Source of the DNA: Phyllobacteriaceae bacterium | GTDB lineage: Bacteria; Pseudomonadota; Alphaproteobacteria; Rhizobiales; Rhizobiaceae | NCBI GenBank assembly: GCA_024742765.1 | Contig: JANSXT010000024.1 | Location: forward strand, 1-56,060 | Direction of reading: 5' to 3' | DNA: 56,060 bases | Shown here: positions 1-9,207 of the stretch, piece by piece | Layout of the letters: every line of letters begins with the position of its first letter | Position numbering within the stretch: position 1 is the stretch's first letter | The notes under the pieces: generated by a model | What the model saw: the letters and a program-made list of their open reading frames with translations, nothing else | What the model was told of the DNA's origin: nothing | Database searches by the model: none | Program-made: the position numbers and the translations under genes

Positions 1-1654
1 AACCCAGGCTCAACCCGAAATGCCCGGCATTGGCCGGCCCGTAATAGGCCTGCGTCTGGCTGCGCAGCACCGCTTCCATCACCAGCGCCTTTTCCGTCTC
101 GTCGGTGACGTCCTTCAGCATCCGGTTGAACAGGCCCGGGGTCACCACCTGCCCCAAGGCCAGCTTCTTGCCCATCGTGGCGAGGTAATCGCGCAGGGCG
201 ATCAGCTTTTCGCGGCTCGGCGGTTCGTGGACGCGGTAGACCACCGGGGCGGTTTTCGCCTCCAGCGCCTTGGCCGCGGCGACATTGGCGGCGATCATGA
301 AATCCTCGACCACCCGGTGCGCGTCGAGCCGTTCACGGATGGCGATTTCGGCGATCTGGCCCTTGGCGTCGAGCACCACGCGGCGTTCGGGCAATTCCAG
401 TTCGAGCGGATCGCGGGCGTGGCGTGCAGCGGCCAGCGCCTTCCACGCGTCCCACAGGTTGGCGAGGTGTTCGGGGGGATTGCCGCTATCGACCGCCTTC
501 TGCGCATCCTCGTAAGCGATGTTGTGCGCAATCCGCACAGCTGCGCGGGTGAAGCGGAAGCTCGATACCTTGCCGTCGCCATTGATGTGCAGGTGGCAGG
601 CCATCGCCGCGCGGTCTTCTCCCTCTTTCAGCGAGCAGACATCGGCGCTCAGCACTTCGGGCAGCATCGGCACGACGCGGTCGGGGAAATAAACCGAATT
701 GCCGCGCTTCCTCGCCTCGCGGTCGAGCGCGGAGCCGGGGCGGACGTAGAATGACACATCGGCAATCGCGACCAGCGCATTGAACCCGCCCTGCCCGTCC
801 GGCTCGGCCCAGATCGCGTCATCATGATCGCGCGCGTCGGCAGGATCGATGGCGACAATGGGCAGGTGGCGCAGATCTTCGCGGGTCTTTTCCGACAGTT
901 TCAACTTGGCCGCGCGCGGGGCTTCTTCCAGCACCTCTTCGGGGAAGATGTGCGGGATGCCATGCTTGGCGATGGCGATCATGCTGAAGCTGCGCGGTGC
1001 GAGCGGATCGCCGATGACTTCGACCACCTTCACGCCTGCGCGGTCTGATCGGCCGACACGTTCTGCGATCACCAGCTGCCCGGCCTCTGCCTCGCCCACA
1101 TCGGCTATGGGGGCGGACTGGCGCACGCGCTTGTCGACCGGGGCGAGCCACGCCTTGCCGGTCTTGTCGATTTCGACCACGCCCATCAGCCCTTCGGTGC
1201 GCGAAGGCAGCTTCTTCATCGGATGGGCGATCCAGCCCGCCTCGGTTTCTTCGGTGCGGGCAAGGATGCGGTCACCGCGTTTCAAGGCAGGCGGGCGCTT
1301 CACGCCGGGGCGCGGACGCGGTTCGCGGATGGTGAGGCGCGGCGCGTTGCCGGGGGCTTCGGGGTCCCAATTGTCGGGCTCGGCGATAAGCTCGCCATCT
1401 TCAAGGGCGACGATTTTAAGGGTCGTGACCTTGGGCACCCCGCCCATGCGGTGGAAGGCGCTCTTCTTCCCGTCGATCAGGCCCTCTTCGGCCATGTCCT
1501 TGAGCAGGGCCTTGAGCTTGATCTTCTCCTGCCCCTTCAACCCGAAGGCCTTGGCAATCTCGCGCTTGCCGGCGGGAATATCGGAGGACTGGATGAAGTC
1601 GAGCACCTGTTGCGGCGTCGGCATTCCTTGAGGGAGTTTGGGGGGTTTGGGCAT
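1..1654 (-). CDS. rnr: Ribonuclease R, 3' end missing (runs off left edge)
   Basis: Processive 3'-5' exoribonuclease that degrades structured RNA in the cytoplasm. About 551 residues are present. An N-terminal winged-helix/cold-shock region of some 230 residues is followed by the RNB catalytic domain with the metal-binding motif IDPADARDHDDAIW near residue 275; the asparagine/glycine-rich segment NAGHFGL is the last part visible. The end of the RNB domain and the S1 domain lie beyond base 1. The ATG at 1654 is chosen; an in-frame ATG at 1624 with AAGGA directly in front is possible. It is the last of nine minus-strand genes starting at radA. An inverted repeat separates it from the M28 peptidase gene. 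The family assignment is secure from the RNB motif. Confidence 0.93.
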   Translation of the reverse strand, partial: MPKPPKLPQGMPTPQQVLDFIQSSDIPAGKREIAKAFGLKGQEKIKLKALLKDMAEEGLIDGKKSAFHRMGGVPKVTTLKIVALEDGELIAEPDNWDPEAPGNAPRLTIREPRPRPGVKRPPALKRGDRILARTEETEAGWIAHPMKKLPSRTEGLMGVVEIDKTGKAWLAPVDKRVRQSAPIADVGEAEAGQLVIAERVGRSDRAGVKVVEVIGDPLAPRSFSMIAIAKHGIPHIFPEEVLEEAPRAAKLKLSEKTREDLRHLPIVAIDPADARDHDDAIWAEPDGQGGFNALVAIADVSFYVRPGSALDREARKRGNSVYFPDRVVPMLPEVLSADVCSLKEGEDRAAMACHLHINGDGKVSSFRFTRAAVRIAHNIAYEDAQKAVDSGNPPEHLANLWDAWKALAAARHARDPLELELPERRVVLDAKGQIAEIAIRERLDAHRVVEDFMIAANVAAAKALEAKTAPVVYRVHEPPSREKLIALRDYLATMGKKLALGQVVTPGLFNRMLKDVTDETEKALVMEAVLRSQTQAYYGPANAGHFGLSLG

Positions 1655-1668
1655 ATCACCAGCCCTAA

Positions 1669-1759
1669 CCGTTCGCCCTGAGCTTGTCGAAGGGCAGTCT
1701 TTCACTTTTTGCGATGTGCGGAAAGAAGTGCGGCCCTTCGAGAAGCTCAGGGCAAACGG
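1669..1759. repeat. Inverted repeat pair, REP-like, 27-nt arms
   Basis: Arms at 1669-1695 and 1733-1759 are reverse complements with two mismatches in 27, separated by 37 bases. The core is CGCCCTGAGCTTGTCGAAGGG. From memory, this core is a common dispersed intergenic repeat in sphingomonads and some other proteobacteria. It lies between rnr and the M28 peptidase gene and could form a long transcript hairpin. Confidence 0.75.
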
Positions 1760-1768
1760 AACAGGGTG

Positions 1769-3160
1769 CTATTCCTTGCCCACCGGCGCGAACGCCCCGC
1801 CCGGAACCGCGCTGGAAACGGGGGAGCAGAAATCACCATCGCAGGCTGCGACACCGAAAATCCAGTCGTCGCCGCGGACGCCTTCGAGCGTGAACTTTGT
1901 CGCTGTTCGCCACGATGCGAAGTTGCCAGCGTCGTCATAGCCGTGATCGCCCTTCATCTCGATCACACGTTCCGCTTTCTGAGGCCAGGCTGGCGCGTCG
2001 GTCGTCCGCTTGAGAATACGGAATTGGTGGCCACCCAGAACCTCGTCCCACTTGAGATCGGTGTAGGTCTTCACCGCCGCATCGACCGTCACCTTGGGCG
2101 GCATCGGCGCCCGTGCCAGCGCGTCGAGCGCACGCACGTTCAGCTTCGTAACACCCGCAAGATAGGCGAAGTCCATTTCCTCGATGGTGTCGCCGTAAAA
2201 CACCCCGTTCTCGGTGCGCAGGTCCTGATGCTGGTGATCGTAATCCTCGACCCCCACGGAGAACCGGATCGCGGGGTAGCCCTTCTGGAGGAACGGCACC
2301 TGATCGCCGCCCCGCCCCATGCGGTCGGTGCGCCAGATCTGGCGGACCTGCATTTCGCCGGGGTGCTTTTCAGCCAGCCCTGCCACCCAGCGCGACAAGT
2401 TGCGCGAAGGGGTGTCATTCTCGCCGCCAAAGCGGGTTTGCGCGGCGCGCAGCCGGTCGGTGAGGTCAGCACGCGGGCCTTCGGAGAAGACGCGCACCAC
2501 CTTGGGCTCGCAATATCCGTCCTTGCCGCAGGAATTGCCGACAATGTCGTTGTTGAGCACCGCCTTGACGGTAAATCCCTGCGCCTCTGCCCAGTCCGCG
2601 AGGATGCGCCCGCCGTGGAGCCCCTGTTCCTCGCCCGACAGCAGCGCGTAGATAATGGTGGAAGGGTATGTCTCGCCCGACAGCGCCCGCGCCGCTTCGA
2701 TCACCAATGCGGTGCCCGACCCATCGTCGTTCGCCCCCGGCGCGTCGCTGGTGAAGTCCAGCGGATCGGACACGCGGCTGTCGATGTGGCCCTGAACGAT
2801 CACGACTTCATTGGGCCGCACAGTGCCACGCTGGATGGCGACGGCGTTGCGCACCAATGTTGGCGCGGGAATGCGCGGGGCGGCGGTGATGGTGTCGCTG
2901 ACGGGCAGCACTTCAAGGCAATCGCCGCACTTCGCGCCAATGCGTTTGAACTCCGCCAGCCCCCAATCCACCGCCGCGCCGATGCCGCGCTCGGGATCGG
3001 TCTGCGATGACAGCGTGTGGCGCGTGCCGAAGCTCACCAGCTTTTCGACATCGCCGCGCAGGCGCTCTGCAGAAACGCTGTCGGCGGGGTGCGTTTGCGC
3101 TGCGAGCGGGGCGGCGAGGAAAGCGGCGAGCAGAAGGGCGCGTTTGATCATGCGCACCAT
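1769..3160 (-). CDS. Secreted M28-family zinc peptidase
   Basis: A 463-residue exported metallopeptidase of the M28 (aminopeptidase Y / glutamate carboxypeptidase-like) family, probably periplasmic. A signal peptide (MIKRALLLAAFLAAPLAAQ) starts the protein. The co-catalytic zinc ligands are visible in order: His in VQGHIDSR, Asp in GANDDGSGT, catalytic Glu and ligand Glu in LLSGEEQGLHGG, Asp in NNDIVGN and His in DHQHQD. The start at 3160 has GGAAGG five bases upstream; the ATG at 3151 would give a tighter signal peptide. About 100 C-terminal residues follow the last ligand. Substrate specificity cannot be inferred. It lies 42 bases downstream of proS on the same strand. Confidence 0.88.
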   Translation of the reverse strand: MVRMIKRALLLAAFLAAPLAAQTHPADSVSAERLRGDVEKLVSFGTRHTLSSQTDPERGIGAAVDWGLAEFKRIGAKCGDCLEVLPVSDTITAAPRIPAPTLVRNAVAIQRGTVRPNEVVIVQGHIDSRVSDPLDFTSDAPGANDDGSGTALVIEAARALSGETYPSTIIYALLSGEEQGLHGGRILADWAEAQGFTVKAVLNNDIVGNSCGKDGYCEPKVVRVFSEGPRADLTDRLRAAQTRFGGENDTPSRNLSRWVAGLAEKHPGEMQVRQIWRTDRMGRGGDQVPFLQKGYPAIRFSVGVEDYDHQHQDLRTENGVFYGDTIEEMDFAYLAGVTKLNVRALDALARAPMPPKVTVDAAVKTYTDLKWDEVLGGHQFRILKRTTDAPAWPQKAERVIEMKGDHGYDDAGNFASWRTATKFTLEGVRGDDWIFGVAACDGDFCSPVSSAVPGGAFAPVGKE

Positions 3161-3202
3161 CTGCCCTTCCCGCCGCGTGGGCGCAAGCCCGGGGGCCTCG
3201 TC

Positions 3203-4768
3203 TCAATAGGCGCGGGCGATCAGGATGCGTTCGGCCGCAGGCTCCCCGGTGAAGATACAGGTGCCGGTTGCCGGTTCACCGCCGCGCGGCACGTTGCGGA
3301 TGGTAAGTTTCAGCGCCTTGAGTTTCTCGACCACGGCATCAAGCGCCGCGCCGGTGGGTTTCGACCATTCGACCTCGACCCAGCCCGGATATTTGCCGCC
3401 GTTTTCGAAATTTGCCACGACCGCTGCCCAATCGGTCACGCCGCGGGTGATATTGGCATCGCGGCGATTGCGCGCTTCATCGAACAGGCTTTGCTGGATC
3501 GCTTCGAGCAGCGCCCCGGCTTCTGCCGTAAAATCGGCATGGGCGGGATAGGTAAAGGCGGGCTTGCCGTTATCGGCGTTCCACAGCGCGTCGCGGCGCA
3601 GCACGGCCAGCTTGCCTTCTGCCATGTCACGCGGGCCGACTTCGACGATGACAGGCGCGCCCTTGCGCACCCAGTCCCAGCGTTTCGCCGCCGCCTTGCC
3701 GGGTTTGGTATCGAGCAGCACGCGCACCTTTTCCCCAAGCGCGGTCTGCGCCGTCAGTGCGGCGCGCACGGCTTCGCAATAGGTCAGCAGCTCGGCATCC
3801 TCGGGCGCCTCACGCAGCATCGGGATGATGACGATCTGCTGCGGCGCGATGGCGGGCGGAACGCGCAATCCGTCATCATCGCCGTGGGTCATGATCACCC
3901 CTCCGATCAGCCGCGTTGAGGTGCCCCAGCTGGTGGTGTGGCAATATTGCTGGGCGCCTTCGCGATCCTGATACTGGATGCCGGCAGCATGCGCGAAATT
4001 GGTGCCGAGATAGTGGCTGGTGCCCGCCTGCAGCGCCTTGCCGTCCTGCATCATCGCCTCGATCGACCATGTCTCAACCGCGCCGGGGAAACGTTCGTTC
4101 TCGGGTTTTTCTCCGGCAATCACCGGCACGGCGAGGTCTTCTTCAACGCAGGCGCGGTACATTTCCAGCGCGCGGTGGGTTTCCACAATCGCCTGGTCGC
4201 GGTTCTCATGCGCGGTGTGGCCTTCCTGCCAGAGGAATTCGCTGGTGCGCAGGAACATCCGGGTGCGCATTTCCCAGCGCACCACATTGGCCCACTGGTT
4301 GGTCAGCAGCGGCAGATCGCGCCACGACTGCACCCAGCGCGCCATCGCATCGCCGATGATGGTTTCGGACGTCGGGCGCACCACCAGCGGTTCTTCCAGC
4401 TTGGCGGCGGGATCCGGGATCAGCCCGCCCTTGCCGTCAGCAATCAGGCGGTGATGGGTGACGACCGCCATCTCCTTGGCAAAGCCTTCGACGTGCTCTG
4501 CCTCGCGGGTGAAATTGGCGAGCGGGATGAACAGCGGGAAATAGCAGTTCTGCACGCCTGCTGCCTTGATCCGGTCATCCATCAAGCGCTGGATGCGTTC
4601 CCAGATGCCGTAGCCCCACGGCTTTATCACCATGCAGCCGCGCACGCCTGATTCTTCTGCGAGATCGGCGGCGTTGATGACTTCCTGATACCATTTGGCG
4701 AAATCATCGGAGCGCTTCACCGAGAGGGCGTGGCGGATCTGGGACACGAAAACAGCTTCCTCAATCAT
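3203..4768 (-). CDS. proS: Prolyl-tRNA synthetase, short archaeal/eukaryal-type
   Basis: Charges tRNA-Pro with proline. At 521 residues it lacks the INS editing domain of ordinary bacterial ProRS and instead has the architecture of the archaeal/eukaryal-type (type 3) enzyme. Class II motif 2 is seen in RWEMRTRMFLRTSEFLWQEG, with motif 3 around GGVIMTHGDDDGLRVPP. An anticodon-binding domain follows, and a C-terminal domain ends in the typical tyrosine (RILIARAY). This type occurs in several sphingomonads, which supports the lineage call for this part of the window. It lies between phaR and the M28 peptidase gene on the same strand. Confidence 0.95.
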   Translation of the reverse strand: MIEEAVFVSQIRHALSVKRSDDFAKWYQEVINAADLAEESGVRGCMVIKPWGYGIWERIQRLMDDRIKAAGVQNCYFPLFIPLANFTREAEHVEGFAKEMAVVTHHRLIADGKGGLIPDPAAKLEEPLVVRPTSETIIGDAMARWVQSWRDLPLLTNQWANVVRWEMRTRMFLRTSEFLWQEGHTAHENRDQAIVETHRALEMYRACVEEDLAVPVIAGEKPENERFPGAVETWSIEAMMQDGKALQAGTSHYLGTNFAHAAGIQYQDREGAQQYCHTTSWGTSTRLIGGVIMTHGDDDGLRVPPAIAPQQIVIIPMLREAPEDAELLTYCEAVRAALTAQTALGEKVRVLLDTKPGKAAAKRWDWVRKGAPVIVEVGPRDMAEGKLAVLRRDALWNADNGKPAFTYPAHADFTAEAGALLEAIQQSLFDEARNRRDANITRGVTDWAAVVANFENGGKYPGWVEVEWSKPTGAALDAVVEKLKALKLTIRNVPRGGEPATGTCIFTGEPAAERILIARAY

Positions 4769-4810
4769 TGCATGGGCGCGCGGACAAACCGCAGGCGCGC
4801 CCCGATTGCG

Positions 4811-5386
4811 CTATTTGCTCAAGTCGTCCAGCTTCTTTTGCATTGCGGCCATCTGTTCGCGCAACAAGGCGATCTCGTCCCTCGCCTCGGTCACGGGGGC
4901 TGCGGGCTTATCCTTGCCCTTGGTCACGCCGGGCATGAAGGCATCGGCGGCAGCGCGCATCATTGCCATGTTGGTTTCATGGATCGCGGCAAAGGGATTC
5001 GCGCTGATCCCTTTTTCAAAGGCGTCGCGGATCTTTGACTGGTTGTCGCGGAAATTGGCCATGCTGGCTTCAAGGTATGATGGCATCAATGCCTGCATCG
5101 AATTGCCATACATGCCGATCAGCTGGCGCAGAAAGCTCACCGGCAGCATTTTCCCGCCATTGGCCTCTTCGTCCATGATGATCTGGGTCAGGATCGAATG
5201 GGTGATGTCATCGCCGGTCTTGGCGTCAAGCACCTGAAATTCGACATTCTCGCGCACCATCCGGGCCAGGTCTTCCAGCGTGATGTAGCTCGATGACGCG
5301 GTGTTATACAGCCGCCGGTTGGCGTATTTCTTGATGATCACCTCATCGCGCGCTTCACCTGATGCCGCTTTCGACCTGCTGACCAT
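4811..5386 (-). CDS. phaR: Polyhydroxyalkanoate synthesis repressor PhaR
   Basis: DNA-binding regulator that represses phasin and PHA genes and senses PHA granules. The 191-residue protein has the N-terminal PHB/PHA accumulation DNA-binding domain (IIKKYANRRLYNT at about residues 17-29), the central PHB_acc domain with LRQLIGMYGNSMQALMPSYL, and a short C-terminal helix (LREQMAAMQKKLDDL). The start at 5386 (MVSRSKAAS) is preferred over the upstream ATG at 5431 because AGGAAA sits upstream at good spacing and the N-terminal extension is unusual for the family. No phaC or phasin gene is nearby. A PHA depolymerase gene lies in the right part of the window, which may come from another genome. Confidence 0.92.
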   Translation of the reverse strand: MVSRSKAASGEARDEVIIKKYANRRLYNTASSSYITLEDLARMVRENVEFQVLDAKTGDDITHSILTQIIMDEEANGGKMLPVSFLRQLIGMYGNSMQALMPSYLEASMANFRDNQSKIRDAFEKGISANPFAAIHETNMAMMRAAADAFMPGVTKGKDKPAAPVTEARDEIALLREQMAAMQKKLDDLSK

Positions 5387-5464
5387 GTTGGTTTCCTGTA
5401 AGTTGACCCTGCAACGCCTTAGCACCTGCACAAGCTGCAGCGCAATATCGCGCCCACGATTGCT

Positions 5465-6526
5465 TTATCCTCGGCGCAGGCGCTGCCCGAGGGTCGTCAG
5501 CAATTCATATTGCGACAGAATATTTTGCTGCGCACAATCAGTAATGTCCGTGGAACCAATATCCCAGGGCACCCCAAGCCAGTCTCCGGCGGCAAGTTCC
5601 GGCGCGGAGGCAAGATCGACCACCACCATGTCCATCGACACCTTGCCAAGGATCGGCAGCCGGCGCCCGCAATGGTGCAAGGCGTTGCCGGGCCCGCGCA
5701 GGCGCAGGAAGCCGTCGGCATAGCCGATCGAGACCGTGCCGACCCGCATCGCGCGATCGGCGGTGAAGCCCGCGTTGTAGCCCACGCTCTCGCCCGCTGT
5801 AATGCTGCGGCACTGGAGCAGCGCGGCCTCAACCGCGATGACCGGGCGGATCAGCCCGGCAAGTTCTGCCCGCGGCACGCCGCCATACAGCGCAAGGCCG
5901 GGCCGGGTAAGATCGAAGGCGTAATCACGGCCAAGCGCGATCCCTGCGCTATTGGCAAGGCTGGCGCGGCGATGGGCAATCTTGACCGTGACCGCGACAA
6001 AGGCGCTGCGCTGGCGATCATTCATCGCGCTGTCCTCGTCCGCGCTGGCGAGGTGGCTCATCAGGATGTCGACATCAAGCGCGGCGATGCGCGGATCGCT
6101 GGCCTCTGCCGGGGCAATGCCCAGCCGGTTGATGCCGGTATCGATCATCAGGTGGCACGCCCCGCCGCCCGATGCATTCCACAGCGCGGCCTGCTGCAAC
6201 GAATTGATCACCGGCACGGCGCCGATGGCGCGGGCATAGGCGCAATCAGCATCGGTCAAAGGGCCATGCAGCACCGCGATCTGCGCTGGCGGAACATGCC
6301 GCGCCACCGCCGCGACTTCGCACCAGTGGGCCACGAAAAAAGCCTCGCAACCCGCATCGCGAAGCACCGGCACGCAGGTATCGACACCCAATCCATAGCA
6401 ATCCGCCTTCACCGCCGCGCCCGCCCTGCCCGCAGCCGGCAGGCTGTCCAGCGCGTGCCAGTTGGCAGCAAGTGCTTGCGCGTCGACCGTCAGCCGCAAG
6501 CTGGGCGACGGCATGACGTCAGTCAT
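5465..6526 (-). CDS. alr: Alanine racemase
   Basis: PLP-dependent interconversion of L- and D-alanine for peptidoglycan synthesis, in the cytoplasm. The 353-residue protein has the PLP lysine in AAVKADCYGLG near residue 40, the IDTGINRLG motif, the catalytic tyrosine in SVGYNAGF and the C-terminal beta domain (LGKVSMDMVVVDL). The start at 6526 overlaps the stop of the upstream symporter gene by eight bases, so translation is probably coupled. A longer reading from 6589 would run inside that gene and is rejected. No racemase-associated regulator is adjacent. Confidence 0.94.
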   Translation of the reverse strand: MTDVMPSPSLRLTVDAQALAANWHALDSLPAAGRAGAAVKADCYGLGVDTCVPVLRDAGCEAFFVAHWCEVAAVARHVPPAQIAVLHGPLTDADCAYARAIGAVPVINSLQQAALWNASGGGACHLMIDTGINRLGIAPAEASDPRIAALDVDILMSHLASADEDSAMNDRQRSAFVAVTVKIAHRRASLANSAGIALGRDYAFDLTRPGLALYGGVPRAELAGLIRPVIAVEAALLQCRSITAGESVGYNAGFTADRAMRVGTVSIGYADGFLRLRGPGNALHHCGRRLPILGKVSMDMVVVDLASAPELAAGDWLGVPWDIGSTDITDCAQQNILSQYELLTTLGQRLRRG

Positions 6527-8150
6527 CGGCAAAGTCTTTCGGCGGCCCTCCGGGAATGCCCCACCAAGCCACCACCAGCCCGAAAGCAACCACGGCCCAT
6601 GTGTACCACAGGCCCGAATAGATATCCCCGGTGCTGGCCACGATCACCCCGGCAATCAGCGGCAGGAACCCGCCGAGATAGCCCGCGCCGATATGATAGG
6701 GGATCGACATCGAGGAATAGCGGATGCGCGGCGGGAACATTTCCGACAACAGGGCCGCAACCGAACCATAGGTCAACGCCGAAAGCATCCCCAGCGCCAG
6801 CAGGATGCCGACAATGCCGATGATGTTGGCCATATCCGGCTGCTGTTTGGAAAAATCGAAGCCATATTGTCCCAGCGCGGCATGAATGCCCGCACGCCGC
6901 GCGGCGCTGTCGCTGAACCATGCCGGATCAATCGCAACCGGCTTTCCGCCCGCCATCAGCGCCAGCCTGTCGCCCTGCGTCAGTGTATAAGGCACGCCCG
7001 ACGCGGTCAGCGTTTCCAGCACCTTGCCGCAATCGGTCTGTTCGCGCTTGAACAGTTCGGCAAAGGGATCGGTCACGCATTCCGGGCCGCTGATGGTTAT
7101 CGGCGTTTGTTCTGCCGCTTTTGCAAGCCCCGGATTGGCCAGACTGCCCATCATCCAGAACAGCGGGAACAGCAATGCCAGCGTCAGCGCTGCGCCAATG
7201 ATGATCGGCTTCTTGCGCCCCACCCTGTCAGACCATTTGCCGACGATCAGATAGAAGCTCATCGCGATGATGCCGGAAATCAGCAGGACAATCTCGACCG
7301 TCTGATCATCGACATGCATCGGCCCGCGCAGAAAGCTCATCCCCGAAAAGAACGCAGTGTACCAGATCGTCGTCAGGATGCCGGTAACCCCGAACAGCGC
7401 GACGAAGATGCGCTTGCCATTGCCGGGATAGGTAAAGCTTTCAATGAAGGGATTGCCCGATGTCTCACCCGCTTCCTTCATCGCCTGGAACACCGGGCTT
7501 TCCGACAGTTTCAACCGCATCCACAGCGAAATGATCAGCAGCACGATCGACAGCAGGAACGGCACGCGCCAGCCCCACGCGGCAAATGCGTCTGCCGGGA
7601 TCAGGAAACGGCAGGCCAGCACCACGATGATCGACAGCACAAACCCGCCCGCGACGCTGGCCTGAATGAAGCTGGTGTAGAAGCCGCGCTTTTCCGGAGG
7701 GGCGTGTTCCGCGACATAAATCGCCGCCCCGCCATATTCGCCGCCCAGCGCAAGGCCCTGTATCACCCGCAGCAATATGACGATCACCGGCGCGGCCATG
7801 CCGATCGTGTCGACGGTGGGGATCAGGCCCACCCCGGCGGTGGCAATGCCCATCAGCGTTACCGTGACAAGAAAGGTATATTTGCGCCCCAGCCTGTCGC
7901 CCAGAAAGCCGAACAGGATCGCTCCCAGCGGCCGGAACGCGAAGCCGACCGCGAAGGTGGACCACACCAGCAACAGGCCCAGCGTTTCGTTATCCGTGGC
8001 GTAGAACGCATCTTTCAGGATGTAGGCGAGCGTGCCGTAGATGAAGAAATCATACCATTCGAAAATGGTCCCGGCGCTGGACGCGCCGATGACCAGACGG
8101 ATTTCATTCTCGCTCGGCTCGCGGTCCGCAAGCGCCTGCGCTTCAGCCAT
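6519..8150 (-). CDS. MFS transporter, metabolite:H+ symporter family
   Basis: Inner-membrane transporter of the MHS subfamily of the major facilitator superfamily (relatives carry shikimate, 2-oxoglutarate, proline or citrate). The 543-residue protein opens with the family signature (ASSAGTIFEWYDFFIYGTLA) and has the loop motif GDRLGRKY and about twelve membrane segments. A segment of about 110 residues (roughly 345-455, between ALLFPLFWMMG and IIGIVGILLALGM) is non-membrane and carries two cysteines; it is probably a periplasmic loop of unusual length. The substrate cannot be predicted. The gene overlaps alr by eight bases. Confidence 0.85.
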   Translation of the reverse strand: MAEAQALADREPSENEIRLVIGASSAGTIFEWYDFFIYGTLAYILKDAFYATDNETLGLLLVWSTFAVGFAFRPLGAILFGFLGDRLGRKYTFLVTVTLMGIATAGVGLIPTVDTIGMAAPVIVILLRVIQGLALGGEYGGAAIYVAEHAPPEKRGFYTSFIQASVAGGFVLSIIVVLACRFLIPADAFAAWGWRVPFLLSIVLLIISLWMRLKLSESPVFQAMKEAGETSGNPFIESFTYPGNGKRIFVALFGVTGILTTIWYTAFFSGMSFLRGPMHVDDQTVEIVLLISGIIAMSFYLIVGKWSDRVGRKKPIIIGAALTLALLFPLFWMMGSLANPGLAKAAEQTPITISGPECVTDPFAELFKREQTDCGKVLETLTASGVPYTLTQGDRLALMAGGKPVAIDPAWFSDSAARRAGIHAALGQYGFDFSKQQPDMANIIGIVGILLALGMLSALTYGSVAALLSEMFPPRIRYSSMSIPYHIGAGYLGGFLPLIAGVIVASTGDIYSGLWYTWAVVAFGLVVAWWGIPGGPPKDFADD

Positions 8151-8202
8151 GTTGCTCTATCCCCTTGTGCGCGGCCGCGCTGGCGGCATCTTCGCCCAAC
8201 CC

Positions 8203-8643
8203 CTAGCCCGCGTCGGCGCGGCTTGAAAGCGCCTTGGTGGCGGCCTTCCACGGCAATAGCAGGGCACCGTGCCGGCCGGGATGATCGCGCGCCGGCGCCA
8301 GCAGGTTAAGATCGGGCCAGTCAGGCAGTGCGGATGTTCCTGCCAGCCATGCCTCGATCCCGTTCAGGGTCGCAGCGATGGCGCCCGCGTTCCGGTCTGC
8401 TGCCCCTTGGGCAAGCAGCGCTGCCGAAGCCTGTCCGATCGCGCAGGCTCTGACCTGCATTCCGATCCGGGCGATACCCCCATCCCCGGCGATATCCAGC
8501 CCCAGCACGATCTCGCTCCCACAGGTCCGCGAACGGGCCTCTGCCCGCAAGGCAAGGCGATCATCGAGCGGATAGGCCGCCAGTGCCATGGCCTGCGCCA
8601 GCAGTTCGGGCGAATAGAGTTTGGGCGGACGCGGCATGGCCAT
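8203..8643 (-). CDS. IscU/NifU-like Fe-S scaffold protein
   Basis: A 146-residue protein of the IscU/NifU N-terminal superfamily, which assembles iron-sulfur clusters. Two of the three cluster cysteines are seen, in SRTCGSEIV (near residue 41) and ACAIGQASAALL (near 67). The third, expected before the LLPWKA segment, is absent; GRHGALLLPWKA has histidine and glycine there. Short alphaproteobacterial relatives resemble this form. The ATG at 8637 is an alternative start. It begins seven bases after the cvpA stop, so co-transcription is likely. Whether it is an active scaffold or a paralogue is not clear. Confidence 0.75.
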   Translation of the reverse strand: MAMPRPPKLYSPELLAQAMALAAYPLDDRLALRAEARSRTCGSEIVLGLDIAGDGGIARIGMQVRACAIGQASAALLAQGAADRNAGAIAATLNGIEAWLAGTSALPDWPDLNLLAPARDHPGRHGALLLPWKAATKALSSRADAG

Positions 8644-8649
8644 GGCCTG

Positions 8650-9195
8650 TCAGCCGGCAGCTTTGGCGGCCGCGGCTTCCTGCTTTTCGGATTCGCGGCG
8701 CAGCCGGTCGCGGCGGACGGAAATCATCGGGATCAGCTGGCGCGAGAAGCTGTCGGCGGCAGGATAGGTGCGGGCCGTGGTAATCCAGATCGGCCGGCCC
8801 TTGTAACCCCACGAATCGTCGAACCCGAGCACCAGCACGGAAAAGGCGAACACCGCAATCAGCGCGCCCTTAATGGCGCCGAAACCAAAGCCGAGCACGC
8901 GATCAATCGGCCCGAGGATCGCGCCTTCGGATGCTTCGCTGAAATTGCCCGCAATGACCTTCATCGCCGCATAGGGGATCAGCAGCAGCAGGACGAAGGC
9001 AAAGACCGGCGTCACCGCATCGGACCGGTAGAAGTCGCTCAACGCAGGCGTCAGCCGGGGGTGCAGGTAATGCACTGCAAAGGCTGCAAATATCCACGCC
9101 GCCAGCGACAGGACTTCCTGCACAAGTCCGCGCATTAAGCCGCCGATTGCGGCGATGGTAACGATGATGAGGATGAGGATGTCGAGCCCGGCCAT
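8650..9195 (-). CDS. cvpA: CvpA family membrane protein
   Basis: A 181-residue inner-membrane protein with four predicted membrane segments: residues 4-24, around 30-45, 63-82 and 105-125. It has the family pattern RGLVQEVLSLAAW near the N terminus. CvpA proteins are linked to colicin V export and to envelope homeostasis, but the molecular function is unknown. The C-terminal 50 residues are cytoplasmic, charged and end in an Ala/Lys-rich helix. It lies 12 bases from the radA stop, and a radA-cvpA order is common in alphaproteobacteria. Confidence 0.85.
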   Translation of the reverse strand: MAGLDILILIIVTIAAIGGLMRGLVQEVLSLAAWIFAAFAVHYLHPRLTPALSDFYRSDAVTPVFAFVLLLLIPYAAMKVIAGNFSEASEGAILGPIDRVLGFGFGAIKGALIAVFAFSVLVLGFDDSWGYKGRPIWITTARTYPAADSFSRQLIPMISVRRDRLRRESEKQEAAAAKAAG

Positions 9196-9207
9196 AAGGT
9201 CGAGGGT

